Source: Acetofilamentum sp. (GTDB lineage Bacteria; Bacteroidota; Bacteroidia; Bacteroidales; JAFGUD01). From it: DNA of 6,162 nucleotides. Location of the stretch: positions 162 to 6,323 of the forward strand of contig DYKL01000210.1 in NCBI GenBank assembly GCA_020722645.1, given 5' to 3'. The translations under genes were made by a program, and so were the position numbers. Numbering within the stretch: position 1 is the stretch's first letter; the number at the start of each line of letters is the position of its first letter. The notes below the pieces were generated by a model, which did not search any database, was not told the DNA's origin, and saw nothing but the letters and a program-made list of their open reading frames with translations. Shown here piece by piece: positions 1 to 6,162 of this stretch.

Positions 1-170
1 TTATTCAACATTCATTATTCAACATTCATTATTCAACATTCATTATTCAACATTCATTATTCAACATTCGATATTCATCATTCAACATTCATCATTCATT
101 ATTCAAAATTCATCATTCAACATTCAACATTCAAAATTCATCATTCAACATTCAACATTCAACATTCATA
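1..170. repeat. Heptanucleotide tandem array (ATTCNNN x 24)
   Basis: From position 3 to 170 the sequence divides without a single slip into 24 seven-base units, all beginning ATTC. The last three bases vary: mostly AAC, ATT or ATC, with occasional AAA, GAT or ATA. Units 1 to 9 (3-65) strictly alternate ATTCAAC and ATTCATT, making a 14-bp higher-order repeat. Units after 66 are more mixed. The two bases before position 3 fit a further unit, so the array probably continues beyond the window. Read on the minus strand each unit except one (66-72) contains TGA, so a ribosome running past the caspase gene would meet stops in all three frames. The plus strand is open across the array, but nothing supports coding there. 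Similar heptamer arrays are known as STRR elements in cyanobacteria; a relationship is not implied. Its function is unknown. Confidence 0.95.
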
Positions 171-174
171 AATC

Positions 175-252
175 TCACGGGTTAATTTTCCAGTTTTCCC
201 ATTCGTTACCAATTGCCGGATTTACTTTAATAGTTGGTGTTTGCGGGTTCAG
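175..252 (-). other. -1 frame continuation of the caspase C-terminus
   Basis: This stretch is open in the -1 frame relative to the caspase gene. It encodes 25 residues beginning LNPQTPTIKV and ending NEWENWKINP, then stops with TGA at 177-175, just before the heptamer array. A QTP-containing segment followed by a Trp-rich end is what caspase-type (C14) domains of Bacteroidota usually have at their C-terminus. The annotated frame stops abruptly before it. Joined through the slippery site, the product would be 1066 residues rather than 1041. The continuation could be reached by programmed -1 frameshifting. Equally, the true sequence may have seven A residues instead of six, or the gene may have suffered a one-base deletion. 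I am fairly sure this belongs to the caspase and unsure which mechanism applies. Confidence 0.8.
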
Positions 253-3200
253 TTTTTTGTAGGTACAAGGGTCTCTGATTTAATTTCGTCAGTAACAATG
301 TCAGTAAGTTGTCCGTAAGTAGTTTCCGTATTTATATTTTGCAATGATTTCAATAAAAAGTAAGTAAACAAACCGTGTCTTTTGTCGGATAATTCCTGTG
401 AAATTTCAGAACCCGAAGAAGCTGAAAAAACCAGAAGATTTGCCGGAACAGAATAATTTTTAGGTTGTCTGATACCAACTTTTGAATGCGGAACTAATTC
501 TCCTGTTTTTCCGCCGCCGCTGAAACAAGCATCTAAAAAGATGAAGCATTTTTTACCCGTTTCAGGTGTCAGATATTCGTAAAAATCGTCTAATTTAATT
601 GCAAATGTTTCAATAAATCTTGTTTTAACATTAACAGGTAATATAAAAGCGTTTTTGTTAGAGTCTAAGGTACCGTGACCGCTGTAATAAACATAAAATT
701 CGCATCCTGTTGGTTTCAATTTCATCAGTTCTGAAAAGTTCTGTATATATTCTATCATTTGCATAGAGCTGGCATCTTCGATGTAATAAATATGAGTTTC
801 GTCGTCAGGTATTCCAAGTATATTAACGGCATATTTTCTGAAAACTCTTGAATCGTTCAAAGAGTAAGCAATATCAACAACATCAGAGCCATTTACCTGA
901 TAATTTGCGTTGCCGATAATCAATGCGTATCTGTTGGAATATTTTTTTCCGATTTTCGGTATATTAACGTCCACATCAACTGTTAAATCAGGGACATCTT
1001 CTATAATAACCTGACTGTTTTCGTCGTCATTATTGCCTTCTACTTTTCTGATATAACCTGATTTTTCGAGTTCTTTGTTGATTGCAAAGGTTTTGTTCTC
1101 AGCAAACCCGTATGAACCTGAATTTTCAGTCGTTTTAATGTTAAAAATAAGCTCACTGTCTTTAAATTCGCTGTTTACAAAATATCGGTAAACAATAGTT
1201 TCGTATTTGCCCGAATTGATTGAAGAGAATTGGGGTGTTTGTCTGATTAGCTGATTATCAGACGACATTACGCCAAGAAACATAACTCCGTTTTGAGAGT
1301 TGCTTATTTCGACTTTTACATTATCTGCGTTTCCTTGTCCAATATTCTGAACAATTATCTGCAGTTCAATTATTTCGTTGATGTCAATAAGATTATTGGG
1401 TGTAGCTGATTGACTTTCGAGAATAGCATATTGAGCAAGTATAAGCTGAGGTTTGCTGAGTTCTTTTGTCTGAAAAGTTAGTTGCTTGCCTTGAATGTTT
1501 CCTTTAAAAACCGGTTCAACAACATCAATTTTTATAGTTGCTTCGGCAGTTTTCAGGCTCATTTCGCCTTTTATTTCAAAAGTAACAGTTTGAATTCCTC
1601 CGTTTGCTTTAATTGTTGGAACATTAACTTTTACAGGAAATGTTAATCCTGAAATATCAGAAGAAATGCTCAGATAAACACTATTTGCGTCACCCGGACC
1701 GACATTTTGAACTGTTACAGTCAGTTTTGCTGTTTCTCCCGCATTTAGAACACTTTCAGAAAAAGATATTTCGCCGATTTTTAATATTGGAGGCATTGCA
1801 ACTGCTTGTTCCTGAATGTCAAAGCTGAAACTGACTTCTTTGAATGTATATGATGTCCCTTCTGTATCGGGTTCAATAATATCAATTAATTTTGTATCAT
1901 TGGGAATTTTGTCAAAATACAGGGTAAAATTTGAAGTGTATTCATAATCAACATCATTACAAAAAATAATATTTTCGGCTTTTCGCAGATAATATTTTTT
2001 ATTTGAGTATTTGTCGATAATATATGAATCTTTTTTTATACAACTTGAGTAATAGCCTTCGTACTCGATGTTTACGACTGTATAATTTTCATCATTCCCA
2101 ATAAAATTTATTCTGAGTTTATCGGGACTTTGTTTAGCGTAGAGGTTTTTTGCTTTTGTAAGGTTACCGTAACTAGGATAATATTTTGTGTCGTAATTTA
2201 TTTGAACTGAATAAATCCACGCATAGTCAGTCTGTCCTTCATCTTCGGTATTTTCTATTGTTAAGGTGTTTTTACCTGAAATTAAATGGTCTTTAATATC
2301 AAAACCAAATGCGTTGGCTTCTTCGCTATAATTAATTGCTTTATTATTTAGCTGACTGTTTGAAATTTCGTATCCGTTCAGAGTTATTTTAAAATCAGTA
2401 TAATCTCCGTCACTATCGTAATTATTGTCTTTGCCGATTAAAAACAATTTACTGTTTGACATTTGTGATAAATCGTTAATTTCAAAATAAAAAGTTTTTG
2501 AAGTCTGGCAAGTGAAATTTTCATTTATTACAAGTGCTTCATTCAAGTTCAGGTCGTAATAATCTTTTTTAATTGTTTGATTTTGGCTGATATTATTATT
2601 GGTTGAACTGCAAAATGAAGAAATAACATAGTTATCATTCCATTTTTCTTCTACCCATTCAACCGGAAAATCTTGTTCATCATTGTATGTCTGAGATAAA
2701 TCAAAACCGGCTGAAGCAACGAAAACCCATTCGTCCTGACCAAAAGCAACTTCGGTAATATCAAATTCGTTTTCCCATTTTTCTTTTATCCAGTCGGTTG
2801 GGATGGTGTTCATTTTTTTGTAACTCTGTCCGTCAATTCCTGAATTTTTAGCCATTGATAAAGCCCATAATCCATTTCCGTATTCTATGTTAGTAATTCT
2901 GTAACCTGCGTCCCAGTATGTTTTTATTTCTGTCTGAATATCATCAAAATTTATTCTTGTTCGCCATATTTCATCAGTATAGCCGAGACCTTTAGACATA
3001 ATAATAATCCAATTTCCCTCCCCGTAAGCCATTTCTGATATGTAAAATCCAGCTGCCCATTTTTCTTTTATTGTTTCTTCAGGGAAAGTAGAGTTTTTTA
3101 TCCATGTTTGTCCTGAAAATTTTGAAGTTTTACTGAATGTAACAACCCAGTAATATCCGTTGTATTCCAAGTTTGTTATGTAATATGAGTCGTCCCAGGC

Positions 3201-3374
3201 AGTTTTGATATCGTTTTTGAGGTCTTCAAAATAGTATTGTGATTTGAAAAAATTACTGCTTTCACCTGTGTTTTTTGAACAAACTATGAACCAATTCTGA
3301 GCATCAACAGTATTGAAAAATGTAATAAAAAAGAAATAAAATAAAAGAATGTATTTGGAGTTTAGTTTTTTCAT
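249..3374 (-). CDS. Exported multidomain caspase (peptidase C14) with DUF7477-like repeats and CARDB-like domains
   Basis: This is a 1041-residue secreted cysteine protease of the caspase/metacaspase clan. Residues 1-26 are a signal peptide (lysines, then a Phe/Leu/Ile core, ending VDAQ). Residues 27-257 hold five ~47-residue repeats with conserved Trp near the start, a KW or WD in the middle and a Y-I-T or F-I-T element, resembling DUF7477. Residues 265-394 look like a beta-sandwich. Residues 395-515 carry a motif (DKYSNKKYYL ... FTLYFDKIP) that I associate with Bacteroidota exported proteins. CARDB-like Ig folds lie at about 530-633 and 641-771, each with VQN(V/I)GxG. The linker VDVDVNIP leads into the caspase domain from about residue 815 (RYALIIGN). 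Catalytic His900 lies in YYSGHG and Cys950 in DACFSGGG, so both dyad residues are intact. The start ATG is the first before the signal peptide; the leader is A/T-rich without a Shine-Dalgarno sequence. The 3' end appears frameshifted (see 175-258). Substrate and target cannot be inferred. Confidence 0.93.
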   Translation of the reverse strand: MKKLNSKYILLFYFFFITFFNTVDAQNWFIVCSKNTGESSNFFKSQYYFEDLKNDIKTAWDDSYYITNLEYNGYYWVVTFSKTSKFSGQTWIKNSTFPEETIKEKWAAGFYISEMAYGEGNWIIIMSKGLGYTDEIWRTRINFDDIQTEIKTYWDAGYRITNIEYGNGLWALSMAKNSGIDGQSYKKMNTIPTDWIKEKWENEFDITEVAFGQDEWVFVASAGFDLSQTYNDEQDFPVEWVEEKWNDNYVISSFCSSTNNNISQNQTIKKDYYDLNLNEALVINENFTCQTSKTFYFEINDLSQMSNSKLFLIGKDNNYDSDGDYTDFKITLNGYEISNSQLNNKAINYSEEANAFGFDIKDHLISGKNTLTIENTEDEGQTDYAWIYSVQINYDTKYYPSYGNLTKAKNLYAKQSPDKLRINFIGNDENYTVVNIEYEGYYSSCIKKDSYIIDKYSNKKYYLRKAENIIFCNDVDYEYTSNFTLYFDKIPNDTKLIDIIEPDTEGTSYTFKEVSFSFDIQEQAVAMPPILKIGEISFSESVLNAGETAKLTVTVQNVGPGDANSVYLSISSDISGLTFPVKVNVPTIKANGGIQTVTFEIKGEMSLKTAEATIKIDVVEPVFKGNIQGKQLTFQTKELSKPQLILAQYAILESQSATPNNLIDINEIIELQIIVQNIGQGNADNVKVEISNSQNGVMFLGVMSSDNQLIRQTPQFSSINSGKYETIVYRYFVNSEFKDSELIFNIKTTENSGSYGFAENKTFAINKELEKSGYIRKVEGNNDDENSQVIIEDVPDLTVDVDVNIPKIGKKYSNRYALIIGNANYQVNGSDVVDIAYSLNDSRVFRKYAVNILGIPDDETHIYYIEDASSMQMIEYIQNFSELMKLKPTGCEFYVYYSGHGTLDSNKNAFILPVNVKTRFIETFAIKLDDFYEYLTPETGKKCFIFLDACFSGGGKTGELVPHSKVGIRQPKNYSVPANLLVFSASSGSEISQELSDKRHGLFTYFLLKSLQNINTETTYGQLTDIVTDEIKSETLVPTKN
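252..258 (-). promoter_or_regulatory. Candidate -1 frameshift slippery heptamer A AAA AAC
   Basis: On the minus strand the zero-frame codons are ACA AAA AAC TGA. The last base of ACA plus the next two codons form the X XXY YYZ heptamer A AAA AAC in the correct phase for tandem -1 slippage, and the zero-frame stop follows directly. Slipping one base back gives AAA AAA CTG, entering the frame that encodes the expected caspase tail. I found no Shine-Dalgarno-like stimulator upstream. Downstream there is only a weak five-base ACCAA/TTGGT pairing with a loop of about 21 bases. A simple homopolymer indel is therefore a serious alternative. Confidence 0.5.
2604..3296 (-). repeat. Five ~47-residue protein repeats (DUF7477-like) in the caspase N-terminus
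   Basis: Within the caspase, residues 27-74, 75-120, 121-168, 169-214 and 215-257 align as five repeats. Each starts with an aromatic-Trp strand (NWFIV, YWVVT, NWIII, LWALS, EWVFV), has a Trp-containing helix-like segment (IKTAWD, IKEKW, IKTYWD, IKEKW, VEEKW) and ends in an ITN/ISE/ITE turn with a Gly. Lengths alternate 48/46/48/46. Repeat 1 is closest to 3 (about 19 of 48 identical by eye) and repeat 2 to 4 (about 18 of 46), so the real unit is a 94-residue pair followed by a half unit. From memory, the same pattern occurs in DUF7477 at the C-terminus of plant MUT9-like casein kinases. The fold and ligand are unknown to me; a propeller-like array is only a guess. Confidence 0.8.
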
Positions 3375-3466
3375 AATTATTTATTTAATAATTTGATGAC
3401 TTTTACAACAAATTATTGATTTTCAGCATATAACGAATAAATGTGTTGAAACAATAAAAATTATGT
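3375..3466 (-). other. Caspase gene leader region
   Basis: These 92 A/T-rich bases lie between the hairpin and the caspase ATG. No Shine-Dalgarno motif is visible, which is usual for Bacteroidota, and the ATG is preceded by an A/T-rich stretch (AAATAAATAATT). A minus-strand AATAATTTG about 45 bases upstream of the ATG partly resembles the Bacteroidota -7 element TAnnTTTG but is one base short, and I see no convincing -33 TTTG at the right distance. The caspase may have its own promoter here or depend on read-through of the hairpin; the sequence does not decide. Confidence 0.4.
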
Positions 3467-3504
3467 ATGCTGTCTGAAAATAACAAATTTATTTCAGACA
3501 GCAT
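3467..3504 (-). terminator. Hairpin, likely rho-independent terminator of the LPP20-like gene
   Basis: Two perfect 13-base arms, ATGCTGTCTGAAA (3467-3479) and its complement (3492-3504), flank a 12-base A/T-rich loop. On the minus strand the stem begins 7 bases after the TAA stop of the 419-residue gene. After the stem the transcript reads ACATAATTTTTATTG, so a U-run follows after about five bases rather than directly. This makes it a reasonable but imperfect intrinsic terminator, and partial read-through into the caspase gene is possible. No comparable U-tract follows on the plus strand, so it is not obviously bidirectional. It could instead stabilise the 3' end of the upstream transcript. 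Confidence 0.7.
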
Positions 3505-3511
3505 TATAAAT

Positions 3512-4771
3512 TTATTCAGGAGTAACAATATAAGAAGTTCCTTCTATATTAACTAAAAAGTGTGTGATACCGGCACCGCTTAATAATAGAATAATGTTGT
3601 TTTTTAGGCGTAATCTGTCTAATAAATAAGTTCTACCTTCGTATATTGAACCTATTTTTTGACCATTATTCATCCATGATGATGGATTTATTGATGATTC
3701 TGCGAATAATTTACAATCCATCATTGATTGTTCAAGGCTTGATGTTTTTGTCTGGTTCAGCAAAGTGCCTGCAATTTTTATTGTGAACAACATACCGTCT
3801 CTTGTGTAGCTTGAGTATCTTTTGACCATATCGTACATATATTTGTCAATGTCTCTTTCAAAAACTGTTTTGATAGCCATATCAACAGCATCAAAGTCGT
3901 TACTGGCTTCAATTTCGATTTTGGAATCAAACACAAGAATTTCAGTTGCAGTATTTACATTATAACCGATAATATGGAAGTTTACAATTCTTTGAGATGA
4001 ATTTGGGACTTTTGTGATTGTAATTGTGTCTATGCTTAAAACTATATCAACTTGTCTTGAATTATTTTCATTATATTTGATGGAATTAACAAAGTCTAAA
4101 TATTTGTTGCCTGTAATATAAGTCCGGTAACCTTCTGCCGGATTATAGTTTGCAGGTTTTTCGGGTAATTTTGCACGTTCAATTATATCAAGGTTGATAA
4201 CATTGTCAAATTTGTATTTTGGCTGAAGGCATTGAGTGTGTAAATTGTTAAGTGCTTGATTATAAAGATCTTTTGTTGGCTGGTCTCCGTTTTTTTCAAT
4301 GTATGGATTGATAATAAATACAACTGAAGATTTAATAAAATTGTTCAGATAATATTTAAGAAATTCAATAAGCTCTTTATTATATTGAGTTTCATAAGCC
4401 ATACAAGTGTACATTCCTAAATGTATGTCATTTTTGCGGGTTTTAAAAACATCAAATTTCTTTTTTGGAAGGAAAACAACTTCACCTGCAAATTCAGCCA
4501 AAACTGAATCAACACGAGCATTGTTAAGGTACATTTGATTTTCTGTTAATTCTTTTAATATTGCAATTTTGCAGTTATATTTTGCTTCTGCTTTTGAAGC
4601 TCCGTATCCTACAACAGGCTCAAAAAATTCTTTAGGTGTCAGATTAGTTGTTTCGTCTTTCATTTGGTTGTAATTTTTAAAATCGCTACAACCTCTGTTA
4701 ATTTGTGCATTTAAGTTTGTAAATGCAAGCAATAAACTTAAAATAATAAGCAATGACAAAATTTTTTTCAT
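3512..4771 (-). CDS. Exported LPP20-like protein of unknown function
   Basis: The 419-residue product has a clear signal peptide (residues 1-23: MKK, a Leu/Ile core, ending NLNAQ), so it is predicted to be periplasmic or outer-membrane associated. There is no lipobox: the first Cys is residue 28, past the cleavage site. Residues about 52-135 contain VGYGASKAEAKYNCKIAILKEL and then a strand/helix stretch. The G-x-G-x-S/K-x-x-A pattern followed by an Ala/Leu-rich helix is characteristic of the LPP20/FlgP-like fold. Residues about 148-320 begin with a hydrophobic strand (VVFIINPYI), often seen in uncharacterised Bacteroidota envelope proteins (possibly DUF6175, recalled and not checked). The C-terminal 100 residues are predicted mixed alpha/beta, without a recognisable catalytic motif. 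The gene starts 11 bases after the upstream stop, so the two are almost certainly co-transcribed. A hairpin closes the unit. I do not know its biochemical role. Confidence 0.88.
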   Translation of the reverse strand: MKKILSLLIILSLLLAFTNLNAQINRGCSDFKNYNQMKDETTNLTPKEFFEPVVGYGASKAEAKYNCKIAILKELTENQMYLNNARVDSVLAEFAGEVVFLPKKKFDVFKTRKNDIHLGMYTCMAYETQYNKELIEFLKYYLNNFIKSSVVFIINPYIEKNGDQPTKDLYNQALNNLHTQCLQPKYKFDNVINLDIIERAKLPEKPANYNPAEGYRTYITGNKYLDFVNSIKYNENNSRQVDIVLSIDTITITKVPNSSQRIVNFHIIGYNVNTATEILVFDSKIEIEASNDFDAVDMAIKTVFERDIDKYMYDMVKRYSSYTRDGMLFTIKIAGTLLNQTKTSSLEQSMMDCKLFAESSINPSSWMNNGQKIGSIYEGRTYLLDRLRLKNNIILLLSGAGITHFLVNIEGTSYIVTPE

Positions 4772-4782
4772 AATTATAATTT

Positions 4783-5823
4783 TTAAAATGTTAATATTAT
4801 AGTTTTTGTTTGAATATTATCTAATGTTTTTATATCATCTAATAACTTTTGGCAACCTGCTTTGTCAATGATTATTGCTTCGTAACCGTCTATGTATTTT
4901 TTTATGTAGTAATTTTCAATGTTTATTTTATTTTTTGTTACAATAAATTTTACAAAGCTGTATTCACCTGTTTTACCGGTGTTTGTAAATATTATACCAG
5001 TTGTGTAAAAATTACTGTATTTTCCTTCATTAAATAAAATATTTTGATTGTCAATATACCAGATAAAATTATTGTTCGTATCGTATGGATCGTATAAAAA
5101 TGCGTAAATATATGCATCTTGAGCAAGTTCAATTTCAAAATTGTAGTTAGTATCGTATTCAGTATTATAAACATCACCTATTCCTGCTATTTGTGTTTTT
5201 TTTTCTTCTTCTGTATTTAAAGTTAATAAAGAATTTTTTAAAATAACATTTTCTTTGTTGAATTCCATTAAAAGGTTGAAAGGATTTGAAAGTAATAGTT
5301 TTTTATCATATTCTTCAAGAAGTTTCTGCTGAGTTGTATTTACGGTTTGACTTTTTAGAATAATTTCATTCCCTGAAGCGATATGTCCAAGAGTAAATCT
5401 TGAAAAAGTTATACCCGAATTATGGATTGTGTATGCGCCTGTTAGTGTAAAATCGCTTTCTTTTGTTTTTTCAATTTTTTCGTTAGTAGGCAAAGAAATG
5501 TCATAAGGAGAATTGACACTAAAATCAAAACGCCTGATTATGACCGAATTAAGTTTTTTTTGAATGAATTTTGTCATTCTGTATCCCATTTCTTTGGATA
5601 GTTCAGTTTGCTCTCCATTAGCATTGTATAAAAAATTCATCTGGATATTTATATCAGACTTACTTCCACACCATATATTAATAATCTCATAATTTGCCAG
5701 AATTTCACTTCCAAAAGAATTTGAAACTTCTTCGGAAATATCATCGAATATTTTGCTGTGTTCTTGTGAAAATGAACTATTTACAAATGTAATAAAAATC
5801 AGATTAATAATAAAATATCTCAT
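4783..5823 (-). CDS. Exported protein with FlgO/CsgG-like and DUF4384-like halves
   Basis: The 346-residue product begins with a signal peptide (residues 1-20, ending SSFSQ). Residues about 25-180 resemble the FlgO/CsgG-type fold of outer-membrane assembly factors: a helix near 75-92 (KEMGYRMTKFIQKKL), then SDFTLTGAYTI (123-133), the usual strand announcing D-x-x-L-T-G-x-Y, and a following strand pair including SGNEIILKSQTV. Residues about 213-320 (GIGDVYNTEYDTNYNFEI, QDAYIYAFLYDP, then a Gly/Phe-rich strand set) match the pattern of DUF4384, a beta-sandwich that commonly accompanies CsgG-like, kinase or caspase domains. It is the first gene of the apparent two-gene operon and is followed 11 bases later by the LPP20-like gene. 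No Cys suitable for lipidation lies at the cleavage site. Both domain calls rest on motif recognition and are moderately secure. Confidence 0.85.
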   Translation of the reverse strand: MRYFIINLIFITFVNSSFSQEHSKIFDDISEEVSNSFGSEILANYEIINIWCGSKSDINIQMNFLYNANGEQTELSKEMGYRMTKFIQKKLNSVIIRRFDFSVNSPYDISLPTNEKIEKTKESDFTLTGAYTIHNSGITFSRFTLGHIASGNEIILKSQTVNTTQQKLLEEYDKKLLLSNPFNLLMEFNKENVILKNSLLTLNTEEEKKTQIAGIGDVYNTEYDTNYNFEIELAQDAYIYAFLYDPYDTNNNFIWYIDNQNILFNEGKYSNFYTTGIIFTNTGKTGEYSFVKFIVTKNKINIENYYIKKYIDGYEAIIIDKAGCQKLLDDIKTLDNIQTKTIILTF

Positions 5824-5990
5824 ATCTGTTTTGCTTTTTAAAATGTTCGATAAAATTAAATTTTTTTGAAATAAAAAAAAAAATAAAAAAATTTATTTTG
5901 TTGATTTGATGTAATTTAGCTTATATATTTTGTTGTTTTTTTTAGAATTTGTGTAATTAAAATTTATTATTTACCAAAATAATTATTTTT

Positions 5991-6110
5991 GAGTCCGTTC
6001 TAAAAAGTTCATAAAGTTTTGAAAATGATTGTCTTAGTTTTATTTTGAAAATCATTTAACAACTTAATAATCAAACATTTTAAAAAACACGACTTTTTTA
6101 TGTCAGACCC
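5991..6110. repeat. Imperfect 20-bp inverted repeat pair, 120 bp apart end to end
   Basis: Positions 5991-6010 (GAGTCCGTTCTAAAAAGTTC) and the reverse complement of 6091-6110 (GGGTCTGACATAAAAAAGTC) agree at 14 of 20 positions without gaps, sharing G-x-GTC-x-G at the outer ends and a TAAAAA run inside. This could be the terminal inverted repeats of a small non-coding element (MITE-like). The flanks share AATTATT but not directly adjacent to the ends, so a target duplication is not convincing. The A-run adds cheap matches, and chance cannot be excluded. Confidence 0.25.
6017..6056. repeat. 14-bp direct repeat, 26 bp period
   Basis: TTTTGAAAATGATT (6017-6030) recurs as TTTTGAAAATCATT (6043-6056), differing at one base. 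The single G/C difference also creates an 8-bp inverted repeat, AAATGATT (6023-6030) with AATCATTT (6050-6057). Spacing of about 2.5 helical turns, in the region upstream of the operon, would suit a regulator site but the evidence is only the repeat itself in A/T-rich DNA. Confidence 0.35.
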
Positions 6111-6162
6111 ATAAATTATTCAAAGAAAAAGCGGCTTATCCAAAAAAGAAATAGAAAAATTA

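Larger units (their letters stand above)
5824..6162. other. Gene-free upstream region of the operon
   Basis: I see no supportable gene in these 339 bases. On the minus strand the leader of the FlgO/DUF4384 gene is extremely A/T-rich, with an 11-A run at 5873-5883 and a 7-A run at 5885-5891, and no Shine-Dalgarno. An 11-bp inverted repeat (5857-5867 with 5885-5895) and a 14-bp A/T palindrome (5976-5989) lie in it; both are pure A/T and may be chance. No strong Bacteroidota promoter (TTTG, about 19 bases, TAnnTTTG) is visible facing the operon. The nearest match faces right: TTTG at 6018-6021, 19 bases, then TATTTTG at 6041-6047. A plus-strand ATG at 6100 is closed after four codons by TAA; the frames beyond are open to the edge but unrecognised. 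Confidence 0.5.

Noticed and set aside
1..170. CRISPR array
   Set aside because: The repeat unit is 7 bp in direct tandem with no spacers, which is a simple microsatellite-like array, not a CRISPR.
1640..1828. 62-codon open frame on the plus strand
   Set aside because: It lies opposite the first CARDB-like domain of the caspase, has no signal or domain of its own, and is best explained as a shadow frame.
3512..4771. Lipoprotein call for the LPP20-like protein
   Set aside because: LPP20 relatives are often lipoproteins, but here the first Cys is residue 28, behind a type I-like NLNAQ cleavage site and without a lipobox.
4849..5177. Short open frames on both strands inside the FlgO/DUF4384 gene
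   Set aside because: Their Cys/Phe/Tyr- or Ile/Thr-rich translations are typical of antisense or shifted reading of an A/T-rich gene, and they are covered by a well-supported coding frame.
5857..5895. A/T inverted repeat near the poly-A tract as a terminator
   Set aside because: The arms are only A and T with a 17-base loop, lie in the leader of the gene rather than after a stop, and are expected by chance in such sequence.
5984..6012. Minus-strand mini-ORF starting at 6012 (MNFLERTQK)
   Set aside because: Only nine codons, no ribosome-binding evidence and no recognisable leader-peptide pattern.
6100..6162. Plus-strand ATG at 6100 followed by an open stretch reading IIQRKSGLSKKEIEKL to the edge
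   Set aside because: The ATG frame is closed by TAA after four codons and no start follows. The remaining residues are too few to identify, so a truncated gene cannot be supported.

Overview
The window is AT-rich and non-repetitive apart from its left edge. It carries three genes, all read leftward on the minus strand. The base composition, A/T-rich leaders without a Shine-Dalgarno sequence, Lys/Asn/Tyr/Ile-rich proteins with Sec-type signal peptides, and a secreted caspase with the linker typical of such proteins in this phylum all point to an uncultured member of the Bacteroidota, probably Bacteroidales-like. No taxonomic marker gene is present, so this is an inference.

Layout in transcription order (right to left). 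Positions 6162-5824 are a gene-free upstream region with weak inverted and direct repeats and a poly-A/poly-T tract. Positions 5823-4783 encode a 346-residue exported protein with a FlgO/CsgG-like N-terminal half and a DUF4384-like C-terminal half. Eleven bases later, 4771-3512 encode a 419-residue exported protein with an LPP20-like segment. A 13-bp perfect hairpin lies 7 bases beyond its stop. Positions 3374-249 encode a 1041-residue exported multidomain caspase (peptidase C14): five ~47-residue repeats resembling DUF7477, a beta-rich region, two CARDB-like domains and a caspase domain with a His900/Cys950 dyad. Positions 170-1 are an array of 24 in-register heptamers of the form ATTCNNN, running off the window.

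The most notable detail is at the 3' end of the caspase gene. The annotated frame stops right after a perfect slippery heptamer, A AAA AAC followed by TGA. The -1 frame continues for 25 codons with the sequence QTPTI...NEWENWK, which looks like the normal end of a caspase domain. This is either a programmed -1 frameshift or a one-base loss in a homopolymer, natural or from assembly.

The three proteins are predicted to act outside the cytoplasm. I infer a module in which the FlgO-like and LPP20-like proteins work at the envelope, plausibly as an outer-membrane-associated assembly, with an exported caspase as the proteolytic partner. The substrate and biological role cannot be read from the sequence.
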